A DNA stretch of 64,000 nucleotides from Macrotis lagotis. Lineage: Eukaryota > Chordata > Mammalia > Peramelemorphia > Peramelidae. The stretch lies in contig NC_133664.1 in the NCBI RefSeq assembly GCF_037893015.1, positions 127,950,478-128,014,477 of the forward strand, given 5' to 3'. The notes under the pieces were generated by a model. It ran no database searches and had not been told where the DNA came from. It saw only the letters and a program-made list of their open reading frames with translations. The translations under genes and the position numbers were made by a program. Positions 22,768 through 34,428 of this stretch are shown here, piece after piece (position 1 is the first letter of the stretch; the number at the start of each line of letters is the position of its first letter).

Positions 22768-23724
22768 CTCAGAAAGATATTGAGATGAGGCATCTTCAAA
22801 AACTGGACGCATGTATACAAAAATTGGAAGAGGCTTATTGATATTGACTACTTGAGAAACCCGAATGGCTTCCTTAATACGATTACGTACAAATAAATGA
22901 ATCTTATGAGAATTCTTTAGCTTCTTGGATATATAGATGGATGGGAAAAGTGCAGTGCTCTCTTTCCACAACCAATTCAGCTCATTGTTTCTTGCTATTT
23001 CTATATCAAAGCAATTTCCATTGTAATTGGAGCCCTTATAATAGTTATAACAATCAGGAAAAAGGTAATAGCCCCATAAGTGATTAGGCCGCAGGGATTT
23101 CCCCAATCTTAACGTCTCTTCCATAAAATTCCTTGCAGCCTTTTCAAAACCTTTTTGGGCAGCCTTATGGGCCTCAATATCATTTAATTTGATATTTAGT
23201 TGATGAATCAGTTCAATAGACCGAGTCCGATAAATTTCTTTTGGTTTCCAGTTTCTTACCCAATTAGGCCTCCAGTTTTCCCAGTCAATAACCACCAAAC
23301 CAAATGTATCTTTTTTTGGAATATAGTAGATAATATCTTTCTTTGCTTTGGCTAAATGATTCTTTAAAGATGCTAATTGGGGGATCCCTTCATTCCGAGC
23401 TTCACCTGTTATTTCATTTATATAAGGATAGTAGCCAAGCCTATCTGTGTAAAATATTGTGATATTCTGATCTATAGCTTTCCTGTGAGTGCTTCCAACA
23501 AAGGAAAAGAGGCTCAGATCCAATGATAACTTAAACTTCTCAACACACTTTTCCGTGGGAGCATTCCAACCCATGATAAAAGGGAGACCTGGGACAACAG
23601 GAGGTGCACGGAAAGCCAGTACCATATAGTAAGGAAGCAAAAGGATGACAAGCACTATGTAGTATGTTCTGCTGCAGATCACATAACTGCCAATGAAAAT
23701 CTGGGAAATTGTTTGTATTTCCAT
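22768..23724 (-). CDS. SPAM1: PH-20-type hyaluronidase, first coding exon (residues 1-319)
   Basis: Encodes the N-terminal signal and most of the catalytic barrel of a sperm-surface hyaluronidase, which in the known family hydrolyses beta-1,4 bonds of hyaluronan in the cumulus matrix. A hydrophobic segment at residues 21-37 precedes the family-typical FRAPPV start of the mature chain at about residue 38. The catalytic pair is Asp147 and Glu149 in VIDWENWRP. The substrate-cleft block RNRxxEAIRV is at 280-289. Cys60, Cys225 and Cys239 match the human disulphide positions. One sequon is at Asn87. The start was chosen because the open frame begins there, close after a splice acceptor, and gives the family-like N-terminus. 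The exon ends at Glu319 before GTGAGTA (22767-22761), phase 0; the open frame runs only four codons into the intron. The motif LWNES of human PH-20 is LWKES here, so that sequon is absent. SPAM1 is preferred to HYAL4 because of the closer match and the later cysteine pair; a tandem paralogue such as HYALP1 remains possible. Confidence 0.93.
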
Positions 23725-23790
23725 TGCAGAATCACCACCAAATTCACTGTGCTTCTATTTCCTTTGGGTTAGCTGATGTTTCAGACAAAC
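23725..23790 (-). other. Probable 5' UTR part of the hyaluronidase exon
   Basis: Upstream of the ATG at 23724 there is a pyrimidine-rich acceptor on the minus strand (TGTTCTCTTACCTTTTAG, AG at 23792-23791). If it is used, the first coding exon starts at 23790 with 66 bases of untranslated leader. This matches the known layout of SPAM1, where non-coding exons lie upstream. I could not identify the upstream exon or promoter in the window. Confidence 0.5.
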
Positions 23791-24038
23791 CTAAAAGGTA
23801 AGAGAACAGAAAGGTAAATGCCAGCCACTAGAAGTGGTGAGTTCGTATGAAGGTCACACTATGCTCTGATATTCAATTTCTTACTTCATGAACATTTTTT
23901 GCAAATTGTTTCATATATTATCAAAAAAACTTCATCAGCTATGTTTGAGCATCAGTGAATGAATGCTTTGCTGACAATCTCTCAGACTTAAAAAGAAGAC
24001 CTTTCTTAAATATTAGAACGTGAAAAAAACAAATTCTT

Positions 24039-24172
24039 GGGGCGGCTAGGTGGCACAGTAGATAGAGCGCTGGCCCTGGAGTCAGGAGTACCTGACTTCA
24101 AATCCAGCCTCAGACACTTAATAATTACCTAACTGTGTGATCTTGGGCAAGCCACTTAACCCTATTTGCATT
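24039..24172 (+). mobile_element. WSINE1-type SINE
   Basis: GGGGCGGCTAGGTGGCACAG head, box B region CTTCAAATCCAGCCTCAGAC, ACTTAATAATTACCTAACTG block. It ends in TATTTGCATTAG without an A-tail, so it is 3'-truncated or decayed. It lies about 250 bp upstream of the supposed hyaluronidase exon start. Confidence 0.93.
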
Positions 24173-25048
24173 AGTAATAGCATAAGTATTTGGATTCATT
24201 CTTATTTTCAACCATATATAGGGACTTTGTCCTATGTTCAAAATTTGAATGGCAAATTCTTGAAAGCAGAGCCTCCGTCCATTTTCTTATTCTCTCAAGG
24301 TAGCTGAGAAACCCTCCCTAGGAAAAAAAGTTAGCTGGGAAACTCCCCTAAACAATTAGAGAGGTATATAAGACCTATTCATTTTCTGGGGTAAGAAAGG
24401 CACCTCCTTGGTAAACAATATAAATATGCTCATTGGTACCAAGTTAAGACAATAAAAAACTCTTTTCAATGTCTAGGGTAGACCACTGGAATTGCAAGCA
24501 TTTTCTTCCCCTAGAAAAATAAACCTGAATTCAAAATAGATAATTTGAAAACTATATCTTTCTCCCTATATTCTCCCTTCTAACCCTTTAAATAATTAAC
24601 ATCCCCCAAAATTAAAAAAACAGGGGAGGGGGAATGTAGTTTGGGCTTTTGGTCCATATCCCTAATTCTACATGGTCTTTGAAAACATGAGAAAACTTTA
24701 ACAATTGATGCCTGATGTTCCTGAGGTTGAATTTTTCATTACTCACAAAAAGTCTCCAAATATAGATTCTTACAACTTCCACAAACAAATTTTAACAAAG
24801 GTTTGTTTAAATAAATAAAAGTCTATCTAAGTTTATGGACTGTTTCCAGTCTACCTTTGTGTTTGCAAAGAATAAACTAATAAAAGTCAAACAAATGACT
24901 AATAGCCAATTAAAAAAATAAATGGGGAAAAGAAGGAAACAAACTTTACCTCCAAAAAAGAGAAAGTATTTGTAATAAACCACCAAGATAATAATTGTGG
25001 CAAGATATACTCTATGGCCCAGGGCTCTCTGCTGACATGGATCATAAT
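24173..25048. other. No gene seen upstream of the hyaluronidase gene
   Basis: AT-rich. 5' untranslated exons of the gene may lie here or further right, but none can be identified without transcript data. Confidence 0.35.
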
Positions 25049-25275
25049 AATAGCATGTCTATAGTGCTTTAAGATTTGCAAAGTATTTTACATATATTAT
25101 CCCACTTTATCTTCCCAATAACTCTATGAGATAGATGTTATTCTTATCCTCAGTTTAGAGATGAATAAACTAAGTACTTAGAGAAGTTAAAGGATTTACA
25201 CAAGTACCAAATATGTGAGGTAGGATTTGAATTTGGATTTTCCAGACTTAAGGTCTAACACACTGTCCACTTGGT
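25049..25275 (-). mobile_element. MIR-family SINE, reverse
   Basis: TGCTTTAAGATTTGCAAAGT, ACTCTATGAGATAGATGTTA, GAATAAACTAAGTACTTAGA, then GAGGTAGGATTTGAATTTGG. This is the typical reverse order of a MIR3/MIR element. Confidence 0.7.
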
Positions 25276-26114
25276 CAGTAAAGTGCTACATTCCCTTTGG
25301 CTCATTGTTCCATTCCAGAATTGACTCTAGAAAATCTCTAAACATAACTTTTATATATAACTTCCATAAAAGTGGATAACAGGATTTCTATCTCCATAAA
25401 AGTACTCATGTTAGCAAATACATATCAGAGAGATAGCCACCTTTCTTTTGTAGGATCATAAATTTAGTACTGGAAGGCAATTTAAATGCCATTCAAATTT
25501 CACCTAATGAGTTAAGCTGTGACCTTCAAGCTCTAAATCTAAAATTCCTTTATTTTAAAAAAATGTCATTTTACAGATAAGGAAATTGAGAACCAAAGAA
25601 ATTGAACATTTAACCTTTTAAGAAACAGTAAGTGACAAATGTGAGATCTTAACCCCACTCTCCCTGCTCCCAGGTCTCTTTGCTTTGCACAGTTTTGCAG
25701 AAGGCAAAGTACATATACAGGAACCTATAAACAAATACAGAAGATAAAGCCTTCACAGAAGCCCGTGAATTTTTCCTTGAAAAATGGGATCAAATTAATA
25801 AAAATCACAGTGATGCTGTTAAGGCTTTGAAGGTATGTTTAGGACACTGGGAAATAGGGATTTGTATTAACCTAGAGGGCAATACAGTTTGTTCACTGCA
25901 GGCTTGAATAGTCCAAATAATTGCTGATCTTAAGAGTAGCTACACAAAGGCAACGATGAAGATCCCGACTCCTTCACCTTTAGGCTGCTGTACTTCTATA
26001 GCTCCAGGAGACATGAGGTTAATTCTTTCTCTCTAATAGTCATCTATACAAAGTCATTATGCATATTCCCTCTACACTCACTTCAAGTCAATATAGTTAA
26101 CACAGTGCCTGGGC

Positions 26115-26353
26115 AGCTATATCCAACTCTCTGAGATCCCATTTTGGGTTTTTCCTGGTAGTTATTGGAATAGTCACTATTTCCTTCTCGGGGTCATTTT
26201 ACAGATGTGGAAACTGAGGTAAATGAGTTGAAGTCACTTGCCAGGGTCACCCAGCTATTAAATATTTGAGGTTGGCTTTTAACTTATGAATAGTATTCTT
26301 CTTCATTGATTCCAAGCCCATTAGTCTATCCCCTGCACCACCTAGCTGCCCAC
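26115..26353 (-). mobile_element. Mar1-type SINE, reverse
   Basis: Body TATATCCAACTCTCTGAGAT, a CATTTTACAGATGTGGAAAC block, and head complement CCTGCACCACCTAGCTGCCC at the right end. Confidence 0.85.
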
Positions 26354-26510
26354 CTGGAAGTTTAATAAATACTCCCTAAGATGAAAACCAATTAGAAGTT
26401 AGTTGTCTTTGTTTCACTTAATTCATCTTCATCTGTTACAATCCCTAGTTTCCTTAATAACTCAGCCCTAGAGCCATCTTCTATATGCTTTGTAAGATCA
26501 TCAGTGAGGA

Positions 26511-26667
26511 GACAGCTAAGTGGTGCAGTGATAGAGCACTAGCCCTGGATTTAGAAGGACCTGAGTTCAAATCCATCTCAGATACTTAATAATTACCTAG
26601 TTGAGTGACCTTGGGGAAGTCACTCAATCCCATTGCCTTGCAAAAAAAAAAAAAAAAACCAAAAAGT
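26511..26667 (+). mobile_element. WSINE1/Mar-type SINE with target-site duplication
   Basis: GACAGCTAAGTGGTGCAGTG to CCATTGCCTTGC and A17. Flanked by exact 13-bp repeats TCATCAGTGAGGA (26498-26510 and 26668-26680). Confidence 0.95.
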
Positions 26668-26680
26668 TCATCAGTGAGGA

Positions 26681-27350
26681 TAGTAAAGGTATCTAATTCC
26701 TGAGAAAGCTTACAAACTTTCTACCAAAAAATGCAATTACCCCATAGAGCCAAGCAAGACATTATACTCTCCCAATTTAGTGAAATTAGACCTCAGATAA
26801 CTTGACAACACTCTTGATTGTCCTTAATGAAGGGAGTAATAAATATTTCCTCTCTTTTCTCCATTTGTTCACAATTTCAAACTTTTTCTAGTAGTCAAAA
26901 AGTTATAGTAATATTGATTAGTCTAGGATTATCAAAATTTATTCGGATAAATTAAAATACCTTGAATCTAGGAACAAAGAATTAGAGCGCTTATCTTTCA
27001 GTAGTTGATATTTGCAAAAATTTCTGAAATGGTCCTAGTTTTCAGTGGAAAAATGCAATTAGATAAGATTAGGTATCTAATATATTGGCCCAGGAATATA
27101 AAAGTCTAATTAGAAGAGCTTTCTCCTCTCAAAATAATGTAATTCTTATCAAATGAAGAGATTTTAAATGCTTATTCAATGATCCTTCAGGTTATTCCTC
27201 TTGTCAAGTCAGTAACCATTTATTAAGACCTTGTATTGTCTCCTCTATATGTTGCCTTCATCTCATACTAAAGCCTATATCCCTGGGGCAGAGAGTCTGG
27301 AGACTCAGTTTCAGAATTCAGAGGAGGTTGACACCCTTATTCCCCTCACT
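26681..27350. other. No gene seen
   Basis: Unassigned AT-rich sequence between a SINE and a C run. Confidence 0.35.
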
Positions 27351-27364
27351 CCCCCCCCCCCCCC
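27351..27364. repeat. C14 homopolymer
   Basis: Run of 14 C. Such runs are prone to length error in assemblies. Confidence 0.9.
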
Positions 27365-27718
27365 AACTCTCTAGCATTAACCTTATATGAGTATCCTAGG
27401 GCCTGGCTGGCTCTCAAGTCATAGGATATCATCTTACCATACCTCAGTTGAAAGTATGCTTTCTATTGTTTTTCCCCAGAGGCAAAAATTCCTAACTTTG
27501 ATCCTCAAGCAAGCTCAGTCCTCAGTTGTCCAAGTGGGAAAGTATCAGCCCAGTCCTACTCCCGTAATTTTCCAATAGCAAAGATTAATTTTTTCCCTAA
27601 AAGGTAACAAAACTTTATCTAGCACTTGCTCTCCCTGCCTTTTCCTGATCCCTCTTAAAGCTAATCCCTTCTGTCTATTGATTATCTCTGATTTATTTTA
27701 TATGTATACATAGATATG

Positions 27719-27759
27719 TGTGTGTTTGTATATATACAAACACACACACACACACATAC
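27719..27759. repeat. (TG)n/(CA)n microsatellite
   Basis: TGTGTGTTTGTATATATACA followed by (CA)9. The two halves are complementary and could form a hairpin. Confidence 0.85.
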
Positions 27760-28274
27760 ACAGAGGTGTTTGCAGAGTCTTGCTTTCATTAGTGTGAGCT
27801 CCATAAGCACTTTTTTCTTTCTTTGTATCCAATATTTAGTACAGAATAAGCATTTAAGAAATGCTTGCTTCATGACTAGCTAGTTAAGTATGGAGAGATC
27901 TCCATGGAGCAGGGAGTAGACTCCGGTCCATATAAAACAACTAGTTCAATGACTGCAGGAGAAGACTTCTTAGAAGGGTAAGAAAGTTGACAAACTGCAT
28001 TTCCTGACTCTTATAGTCTGTGCTACAGAAAATGAACTGACAGCATCATAAGGTTAAAAGTGAATTAATCCATTATAGTCTTCAGGGAAGTATAGAGGCA
28101 GCTAAGGAGCTGGTGGTCAAAAAAGAGTTGGGATCTCTCTCCTGATCAGGTAGAGTGACAGATCACACCCAAGAACCCAACTAATGATCTCCAATCCAGA
28201 AAATGTATATAGTTCCTATAGATATCAGAACCATAAAACAGGAGAATGAGAAAAAAGTTATGGAGAAACTTGGG

Positions 28275-28378
28275 AACACTCAATATTTTTAAATATAAAA
28301 TATTTATAATATAAATATAAATAAATATATATATAAATTAAATAAATAAATATAAATATAAAATTTTAAAATATAAAA
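28275..28378. repeat. AT-only low-complexity tract
   Basis: About 100 bases made almost entirely of A and T in ATAAATATA units. Confidence 0.85.
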
Positions 28379-28859
28379 ACCATGATTATTCCACTACTGC
28401 TCTCTGTAGAAAGGTGTTCCCTGCCCTGACAGAACAGAAGGTGAACAGACCTTCTTCACCTAGGGGATGGGTTATTTGCATGTAAATTCAAACAGAAACA
28501 TCTCCAAAGCACATGATCAAATTGAACCTATACTGAGCATGGTCTGCAGCTCATTTCTATAAGCTGGAAAAGCTATTATAGAACTCTTATAATCACTTGC
28601 CTCTATTAAGGGTTAGAAAGGGACCATCCTCCAAAGATTTGTGTCTTCTGATGGGGGGAAAGTTAGAAATTAAATTAAGAACATGCAAAAATTATTTGGA
28701 TCCAGCTTTTAATCCATTTAAGGCATTTCAATTCAATAAATATTTATTGTCAAGAAATTCAATTGTCTAGGAACAAAACAATGAATGTGAATACTCTATC
28801 CCATACACCTTTTTTAAGTGATTCTATTCTAAGCTATTTAGGATTGTCAGTACTATGAT

Positions 28860-29345
28860 TTTATTTATTAAAATTAACAAGGTAATGTTGTAGTAGGGGT
28901 ATATCTTCATACTTTGTTCTGAACAGTTCCTGTACCATCCCTTAGAAATCTCAGCTTTTCCTATGGAAACAATTAGCATTCCCATGTAGATGACTCCCAT
29001 ATCTACATATCTAGCCTTCAACACTTTCTGGAGATATCTAGTAGATATTTTCCCCAGGATATTCCTTGGAGAGATCAACATCAAGATATCTAAAACAGAA
29101 CAAATTATTTTTCTCTCTAAATACCACCACTCCCTTCTACCTTACTTCTACTGAGGTCATTATCATTCTTCTAATCATTCAAAGAGTCAGCTCTCCCCCT
29201 CTCACCCTTTCCACTCAATCAGTTGCCAAGTCTTCAACTTTTATCTTTACAATCCCTCTCACATGTATCCTCCTCTCTTTACTCAGCAAAAACTCCCCAG
29301 TTATGCTTCTTATACCCCTTGTCTGGACTATTGTAGTTTTCTTAT
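28860..29345 (+). mobile_element. L2 LINE ORF2 C-terminal fragment
   Basis: Blocks in L2 order: AGATGACTCCCATATCTACA, TCTAAAACAGAACAAATTAT, TCAGTTGCCAAGTCTTCAAC, a CTTGTCTGGACTATTGTAGT block. The frame is broken. The last block corresponds to the conserved SCLDYCNS region of L2. Confidence 0.7.
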
Positions 29346-30172
29346 TGGAGAAAGGGAAAGGGAATAAGCCAACTTTATATTGTCACTTGGATTTTCCTCT
29401 TTCCCTTTTAAAATCAGATTAGCTTCTAAGTTATCTATTCTATGAGTTTTTTAAAAGTAGTTCATAGTTATTATTTCAATGAGTTTTTTTGCTCTTAATT
29501 TTGTTGATCTTGTTTTTATTTTTAGAATTTCCATTTTTGTGTTTAGATGGAGATTTTTGATTGATTACAGGCATTATGTTAAACAATTTACAAATGGTTG
29601 CTTGATTATTGTTCATTGTCTTGCTCAGATTCCTCCATCTCTGAAAAAGAATCAGAAAGGCTAGGCAATGTTAAAAAAAATAGGGTTTTTAATTTGATGC
29701 ATCTAAGATGCTAAACTAAAATTATCCCAGGGAGTTTGGAGGAAGAACAAGAGAAGGGCTACAGAACAGTCTTCTGGTCTCTCATACTTGGGTAGCAACC
29801 AAACCCCACCAAAGTTGGATAGCTCACAGACTCCAGACACTGGAACTAGAACTGACAGAATCAAAGTCATATCAGAGAAGAAACAATAGAGAAAGAACAT
29901 AACCAGGGTTGTTACCAGGGAGTCACAGTCATGGTCATCAGACTATAACAGGAGGAGGGAGTTCATAATATGGCCTAGTGCTAAACTGGGATATCTCAGA
30001 TTCAAGGCAACTCAGAAGTCAAGGAAGCTCAGGTGTAGCAAAATAAGGAATGAAATTCCCTCAAGTGAGTCTAATTGGTCCCCACCTACTAAGGTATAGG
30101 AAAAGAAATTCCAAACAGCTAGGAAACTGTCTAGTTTCAAAGGTTCATAGCACAGAAATTGGAATTTCTAGA

Positions 30173-30180
<8 letters not shown>
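29346..30180. other. No gene seen
   Basis: Unassigned. The parts at 29400-29560 and 30920-31060 share phrases (AATTTTGTTGATCTT, AGATTAGCTTCTA), so both probably come from one old repeat that I cannot name. Confidence 0.35.

Positions 30181-30182
<2 letters not shown>

Positions 30183-30213
<31 letters not shown>
30183..30213. repeat. (AT)n microsatellite
   Basis: About 15 AT units after an A run. Confidence 0.9.
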
Positions 30214-30217
<4 letters not shown>

Positions 30218-30732
30218 AAAAAAAGAGGGTTTGTTTTTGTCTTTTCTTGGATTTAACATAATGACAAGCATTTCAAACAAGCCATACAAACACATCCATC
30301 ATGAGTAAGGGCAACCAGTATTCCTGTTCTTTGTCCCTTGCTTTCTATTCTTTTCTATTCCTGTTACAACTTTCTAGAGGAAAACAAAAAAGCCTCACCA
30401 TATCCCACACACTGTCATAGATCAAATATTAAGATTCTAAGCAAATAATATTAAAAACAGAATGCATATCCAATAACATTCAATTTCATTTCCTCAAATG
30501 CTCTTTCTTTGCTGCTCCTTCCTTTACTGGATCAAAGATTGTGACATCCAGGACAGAATCTTTTAAAAATAACTAAGAAGACATACACCCATTTGTTTAT
30601 CAGTGTTTCTTCAAATAACCGGGCAAAAGTAGTTTCTCATAATTTCATCATTTCATTCTCTTGATGTGAATTCTCTTTCCTTCAACTTTATCTTGGCAAT
30701 TGGGCTTTTTTTCTTTTTAAAATCAAATTAGA

Positions 30733-30897
30733 TGGGGGCAGGTAGGTGGCACAGTGGATAAAGCACCGGCTCTGGAGTCAGGAATACCTGGGTTCAAATC
30801 CAGTCTCAAACACTTAATAATTACCTAGCTGTGTGGCCTTGGGCAAGCCACTTAACCCTGTTTGCCTTGCAAAAACCTAAAAAAAAGAAAAAAAAAG
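30733..30897 (+). mobile_element. WSINE1-type SINE with target-site duplication
   Basis: Full-length copy ending in a mixed A-rich tail. Flanked by TCAAATTAGA at 30723-30732 and 30898-30907. Confidence 0.95.
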
Positions 30898-31984
30898 TCA
30901 AATTAGAAAAAAAATCAAATTAGCTTCTAGATTATCTATTTTATTATTTTTAAGTAGTTCCTAGTTATATTTATTATTTCAATGGGATTTTTTCTTTTAA
31001 TTTTGTTGATCTTATCTTTAATTTTTAGAATTTTTGTTGCTATTTAGGTGAAGATTTTGATTTGTGACTTTTTAAAGTTACATGTCCAAAAGAATTGTTC
31101 TCTCTTTTGTTAATAGTAATAATAGCTAATGTTATATAGTATTCTAAGGTTTTCAAAGATTTTAACATATATTCTCAGCATATCAAAGAAAATTTTCAGA
31201 AATATACATTTCCTCTAAATATTGCTTTAGTTGTATCCCAATTGTTTCAATATATCATCTCATTGCTGTCATATTAGCTAGTTTTCCTTTTATTTATTCT
31301 TTTTACTCAACAGCTCTTCAGTATTAAAGTTAGTCCCCATTTTAGCTTGAGTCCTTGAAAGTCCCCTAATTGATTATAATTTTTCTGTTGTGGTAAGCAA
31401 AGGATGTTCAATATTTTCTATTTTCTGCATCTATGAACAGATGAGAAATTAATATATCCCTTTCTATTAACATTCAATTATCAAATATTCCCTAAAAGAG
31501 AAGGAAAAAAAGACAAGATAGATTCACAAGGGAACATTATTTAACACTTAATGAATAATTAAAATGCTATTTTGAATACTATTTACAAAAAAATGGAAAA
31601 AAGAAAAGATCGTATCAACAAATACAGTCTTGTTAGTTAAAACAGGAAGAGAAAAAACAAACTATTGAACACTATATCTAAAAAAGTAAACACTTTTGAA
31701 TAAAATATTATCAAAGAGGCTACAATTTTTAATAAGTATACACTATAATCAAGTTGGGTTTCTACTAGAAATGTAAAGTTAGTTCAATATTAGAAAAACA
31801 ATAAATATAATAGACCATATCAAGAACAAAAACACCAGTAATAATCAAATTATATCAATAGGGTCTTTAAAGGTTTTTGAAAAACATACAATACCCACTT
31901 CTGTTTAAAAAAAATTTAAAACAGGAATAAATATTATATATATATATCTATCTAACAAAAATAAAATAATAAATATATAAAACT

Positions 31985-32073
31985 AAAAGATCATATATAT
32001 GTATGTGTCTGCATATACACATACACATATACATATATGTGTATGTTTGCATATATGTATATACACACATATA
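31985..32073. repeat. TATG/CACATA compound repeat
   Basis: Alternating purine-pyrimidine tract of TATG, CACATA and GTATA units. Confidence 0.75.
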
Positions 32074-32144
32074 TATTCATTTCATTAAGATTTGGGTAAA
32101 ACAAAGCTGTCTGTCATCACCATTTTTATTGATAGATTTCTGGA

Positions 32145-32590
32145 AGCTCAGTCAGTCAATTAATAAACATTTATTAACCATCTGCTATGTCCCAGACTGT
32201 GGACTAAATGTCTGAGGATTTAAAGAAAGATAGAAGACAATCATTATCCTCAAAAAATTCACAATCAAATGGGAGAGACTAAGTGCAAAGAAATGTACAC
32301 AAACATCTCATGTATAGGATAAATTGAAAATAATCAGCAGAGGAAAGACATTAGAACTGAGAGATTGGGGCGGCTAGGTGGCATAGTGGATAAAGCACCG
32401 GCCTTGGAGTCAGGAGTACCTGGGTTCAAGTCCAGTCTCAGACACTTAATAATTACCTAGCTGTGTGGCCTTGGGCAAGCGACTTAACCCCATTTGCCTT
32501 GCAAAAAAAAAAAAAAAAGAACTGAGAGATTAGGAAAGGCTTCCTATAGAAGGTAATATTTTATCTGGAATTTGAGAAAAACTAAAGAAG
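32145..32590 (-). mobile_element. CR1-clade (L2/L3-type) LINE 3' tail inserted in old L1
   Basis: In reverse it ends with the L2/L3-type ..TAAATGTTTATTAATTGACTG tail. Plus-strand blocks AAACATTTATTAACCATCTG, AATTCACAATCAAATGGGAG and GGCTTCCTATAGAAGGTAAT follow the same order as in the longer copy at 52205. A WSINE1 copy sits inside it. Confidence 0.6.
32367..32518 (+). mobile_element. WSINE1-type SINE with target-site duplication
   Basis: Full-length copy with A16 tail. Flanked by exact 13-bp repeats GAACTGAGAGATT (32354-32366 and 32519-32531). Confidence 0.96.
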
Positions 32591-33003
32591 CTACAACAAA
32601 ACTAGGAAAAAGAAATAGAGGGAATAAATACAAAGGAAATGAAATTATCAAAATTTGCAGATAAGTTACATAGAGGGCATCAAAGATTTAAATAAAAATT
32701 AATTAAAGAATTCTTAACTTCAACAAAGTAGTAGGATGCAAAATAAAGTCACATAAATCAATCTTTTCATAAATGTCAAAAAAAATCCAATAGAAAGAAA
32801 TAGAAACAGAAGTCCCATACAAAATAACTACAAAATGTATAAAATATATATATATATATAGAAATTACATGAATATATTTACCAAAAACTCTTAATAAAA
32901 TAGACACACCTTACTAATTGGGGAGATGTTCATTATTGAAAACTTGGACACTGCCAGTGTCCAATTTATATCAAATTATAATACTTATCTGTTAGTATTT
33001 ATG

Positions 33004-33240
33004 TGTCAGCTAGGTGGTACAGTGGAAACTTATCATTCAATCAGTCTCATCAATAAGTATTTATTAAGCAGCTACTAAAGTCAGTCACTGTATTAGAACT
33101 TGGAAATACAAAGGTAAAAATAAAATAATCTTTGTTCTCAAGAAGTTTGCATTCGATTGAGATAATCATTTATATAAATAAGTATATACAAATGCAAGTT
33201 AATTATAAGGGTGGAAGGGAGGTTATTAACAGCTGTGAAG
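33004..33240 (-). mobile_element. Fragment of Mar1 head plus CR1-clade 3' tail
   Basis: 33006-33026 is a bare SINE head (GTCAGCTAGGTGGTACAGTG). The sequence after it (ATAAGTATTTATTAAGCAGC, TTTGTTCTCAAGAAGTTTGC) matches the L2/L3-type tail in reverse. The strand given is that of the tail. Confidence 0.5.
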
Positions 33241-34189
33241 ATCAGAAAATTTCCTTGTCTGTCATTTGAACACACAGTTTCAAAAGAAACAAGGAATTCC
33301 AATGTGATGTTGAATTCAGCTTCAGTAGGAGTGGATTATGTACCTACGTGTACAAAGCATTGATCAAAGTTTAGTATAACTCTTCCTTGTGACAGTAGAT
33401 AGTATGATCATTTGGCAACAGTTGGTTGATACTCATAGCCCTGGAAAACACCTCAGTTTTAAATCAACCTATTTGCCTCTAAGAACTGTTCCAAAGTCAG
33501 GTAAACAGCCATTCCATTATTTTTAATGTCCAATGACAGGAAATTCTATAATCTCCTCAACATTTCAGTAATGTCATTTATTAGACTAGTTTCACAATAA
33601 CTAGGAATTACATAAGATAAATTAAGTCCATCCATGGGTCAAAGCAAAACCTAAAAAGGCATTAAGCTGATTCATTAAAGGGAAAGGGAAAGGAGAACAA
33701 TGAAGAACCAGGAAACACTGATCATAAATCAGATTAACTAGGAGTTAGCTTAACCGAGATTTATCCCATCTACATCATGCAAGACCAGCTGAAGGTTGGA
33801 AGCACACCTGTATTTCTTATTTGACTTCAGAACTTTCGAGTCAAATCACCTTCTTATTGAAAACTTGGAAGCTTGAATAAAAAGAAAAGAAAAAGAAATC
33901 TTTATCTGGTCAACTTGTTTCACATAAATCACTACTTTGCTAAATAGCGTATAAAACAAGACTGTTGGCATCGCTATATGAACCAAAAGCAAACACCCTC
34001 CCCCCCCAAAAAAAAACAAGAGATTTAGTGAAAAGGACCTGAAGTCAAGAAGTCTTGGGTACACTCTAAAATGACTTTAGGCTTAAGTCTTGGACATGAA
34101 ATCCAAGTTAGAGTAATTTTTTTCTCTTATTTTTATTTCTTTGCTCAAACAGAGTAAAAGGAAAGGTAGCAATAGTAAGAGTCATTTGT
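33241..34189. other. No gene seen
   Basis: Unassigned sequence; 33400-33620 may be another copy of the unnamed ancient repeat seen at 20600. Confidence 0.3.
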
Positions 34190-34428
34190 CAGGGCAGTTA
34201 GGTGGCACAGTGGTTAGAGTACCAAAACTGGAGTTAGGAAGAGTCTTCCTTCCTGAGTTCAAATCTTCCCTCAGATACTTACCAGCTGTATGACCATGGG
34301 CAAATAACTCTACCTCAGTTTTCTCATCTGTAAAGAGGGCTAAAAAAGAAAATGGCAAACCATTCCAATAGGCATCCTCAAATGGCATCACTAAGATTCA
34401 AACACAACTGAAATGACTAAATAGCAAG
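34190..34428 (+). mobile_element. Mar1-type SINE
   Basis: GGGCAGTTAGGTGGCACAGT head, box B GAGTTCAAATCTTCCCTCA, TTTTCTCATCTGTAAAGAGG, a GGCAAACCATTCCAATAGG block, ACACAACTGAAATGACTAAA end. Confidence 0.9.

Larger units (their letters stand above)
31600..32990 (+). mobile_element. Old L1 ORF2 reverse-transcriptase region, interrupted
   Basis: 31690-31960 matches the L1 block with CACTATAATCAAGTTGGGTT and AACATAATTGACCATATCA-like sequence (here AATATAATAGACCATATCAA). 32090-32140 has the KQGCPLSPLLF-type block (AAACAAAGCTGTCTGTCATC). 32655 has a remnant of the FADD motif (TTTGCAGATAAG). 32725 has the KINPHKS-type block. It is badly broken, and split by a CR1-clade tail with a SINE nested in it at 32145-32590. 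Confidence 0.6.

Noticed and set aside
24039-24172. SINE upstream of the hyaluronidase gene as its promoter
   Set aside because: It lies next to a splice acceptor rather than a transcription start, so there is no reason from sequence to give it a promoter role.
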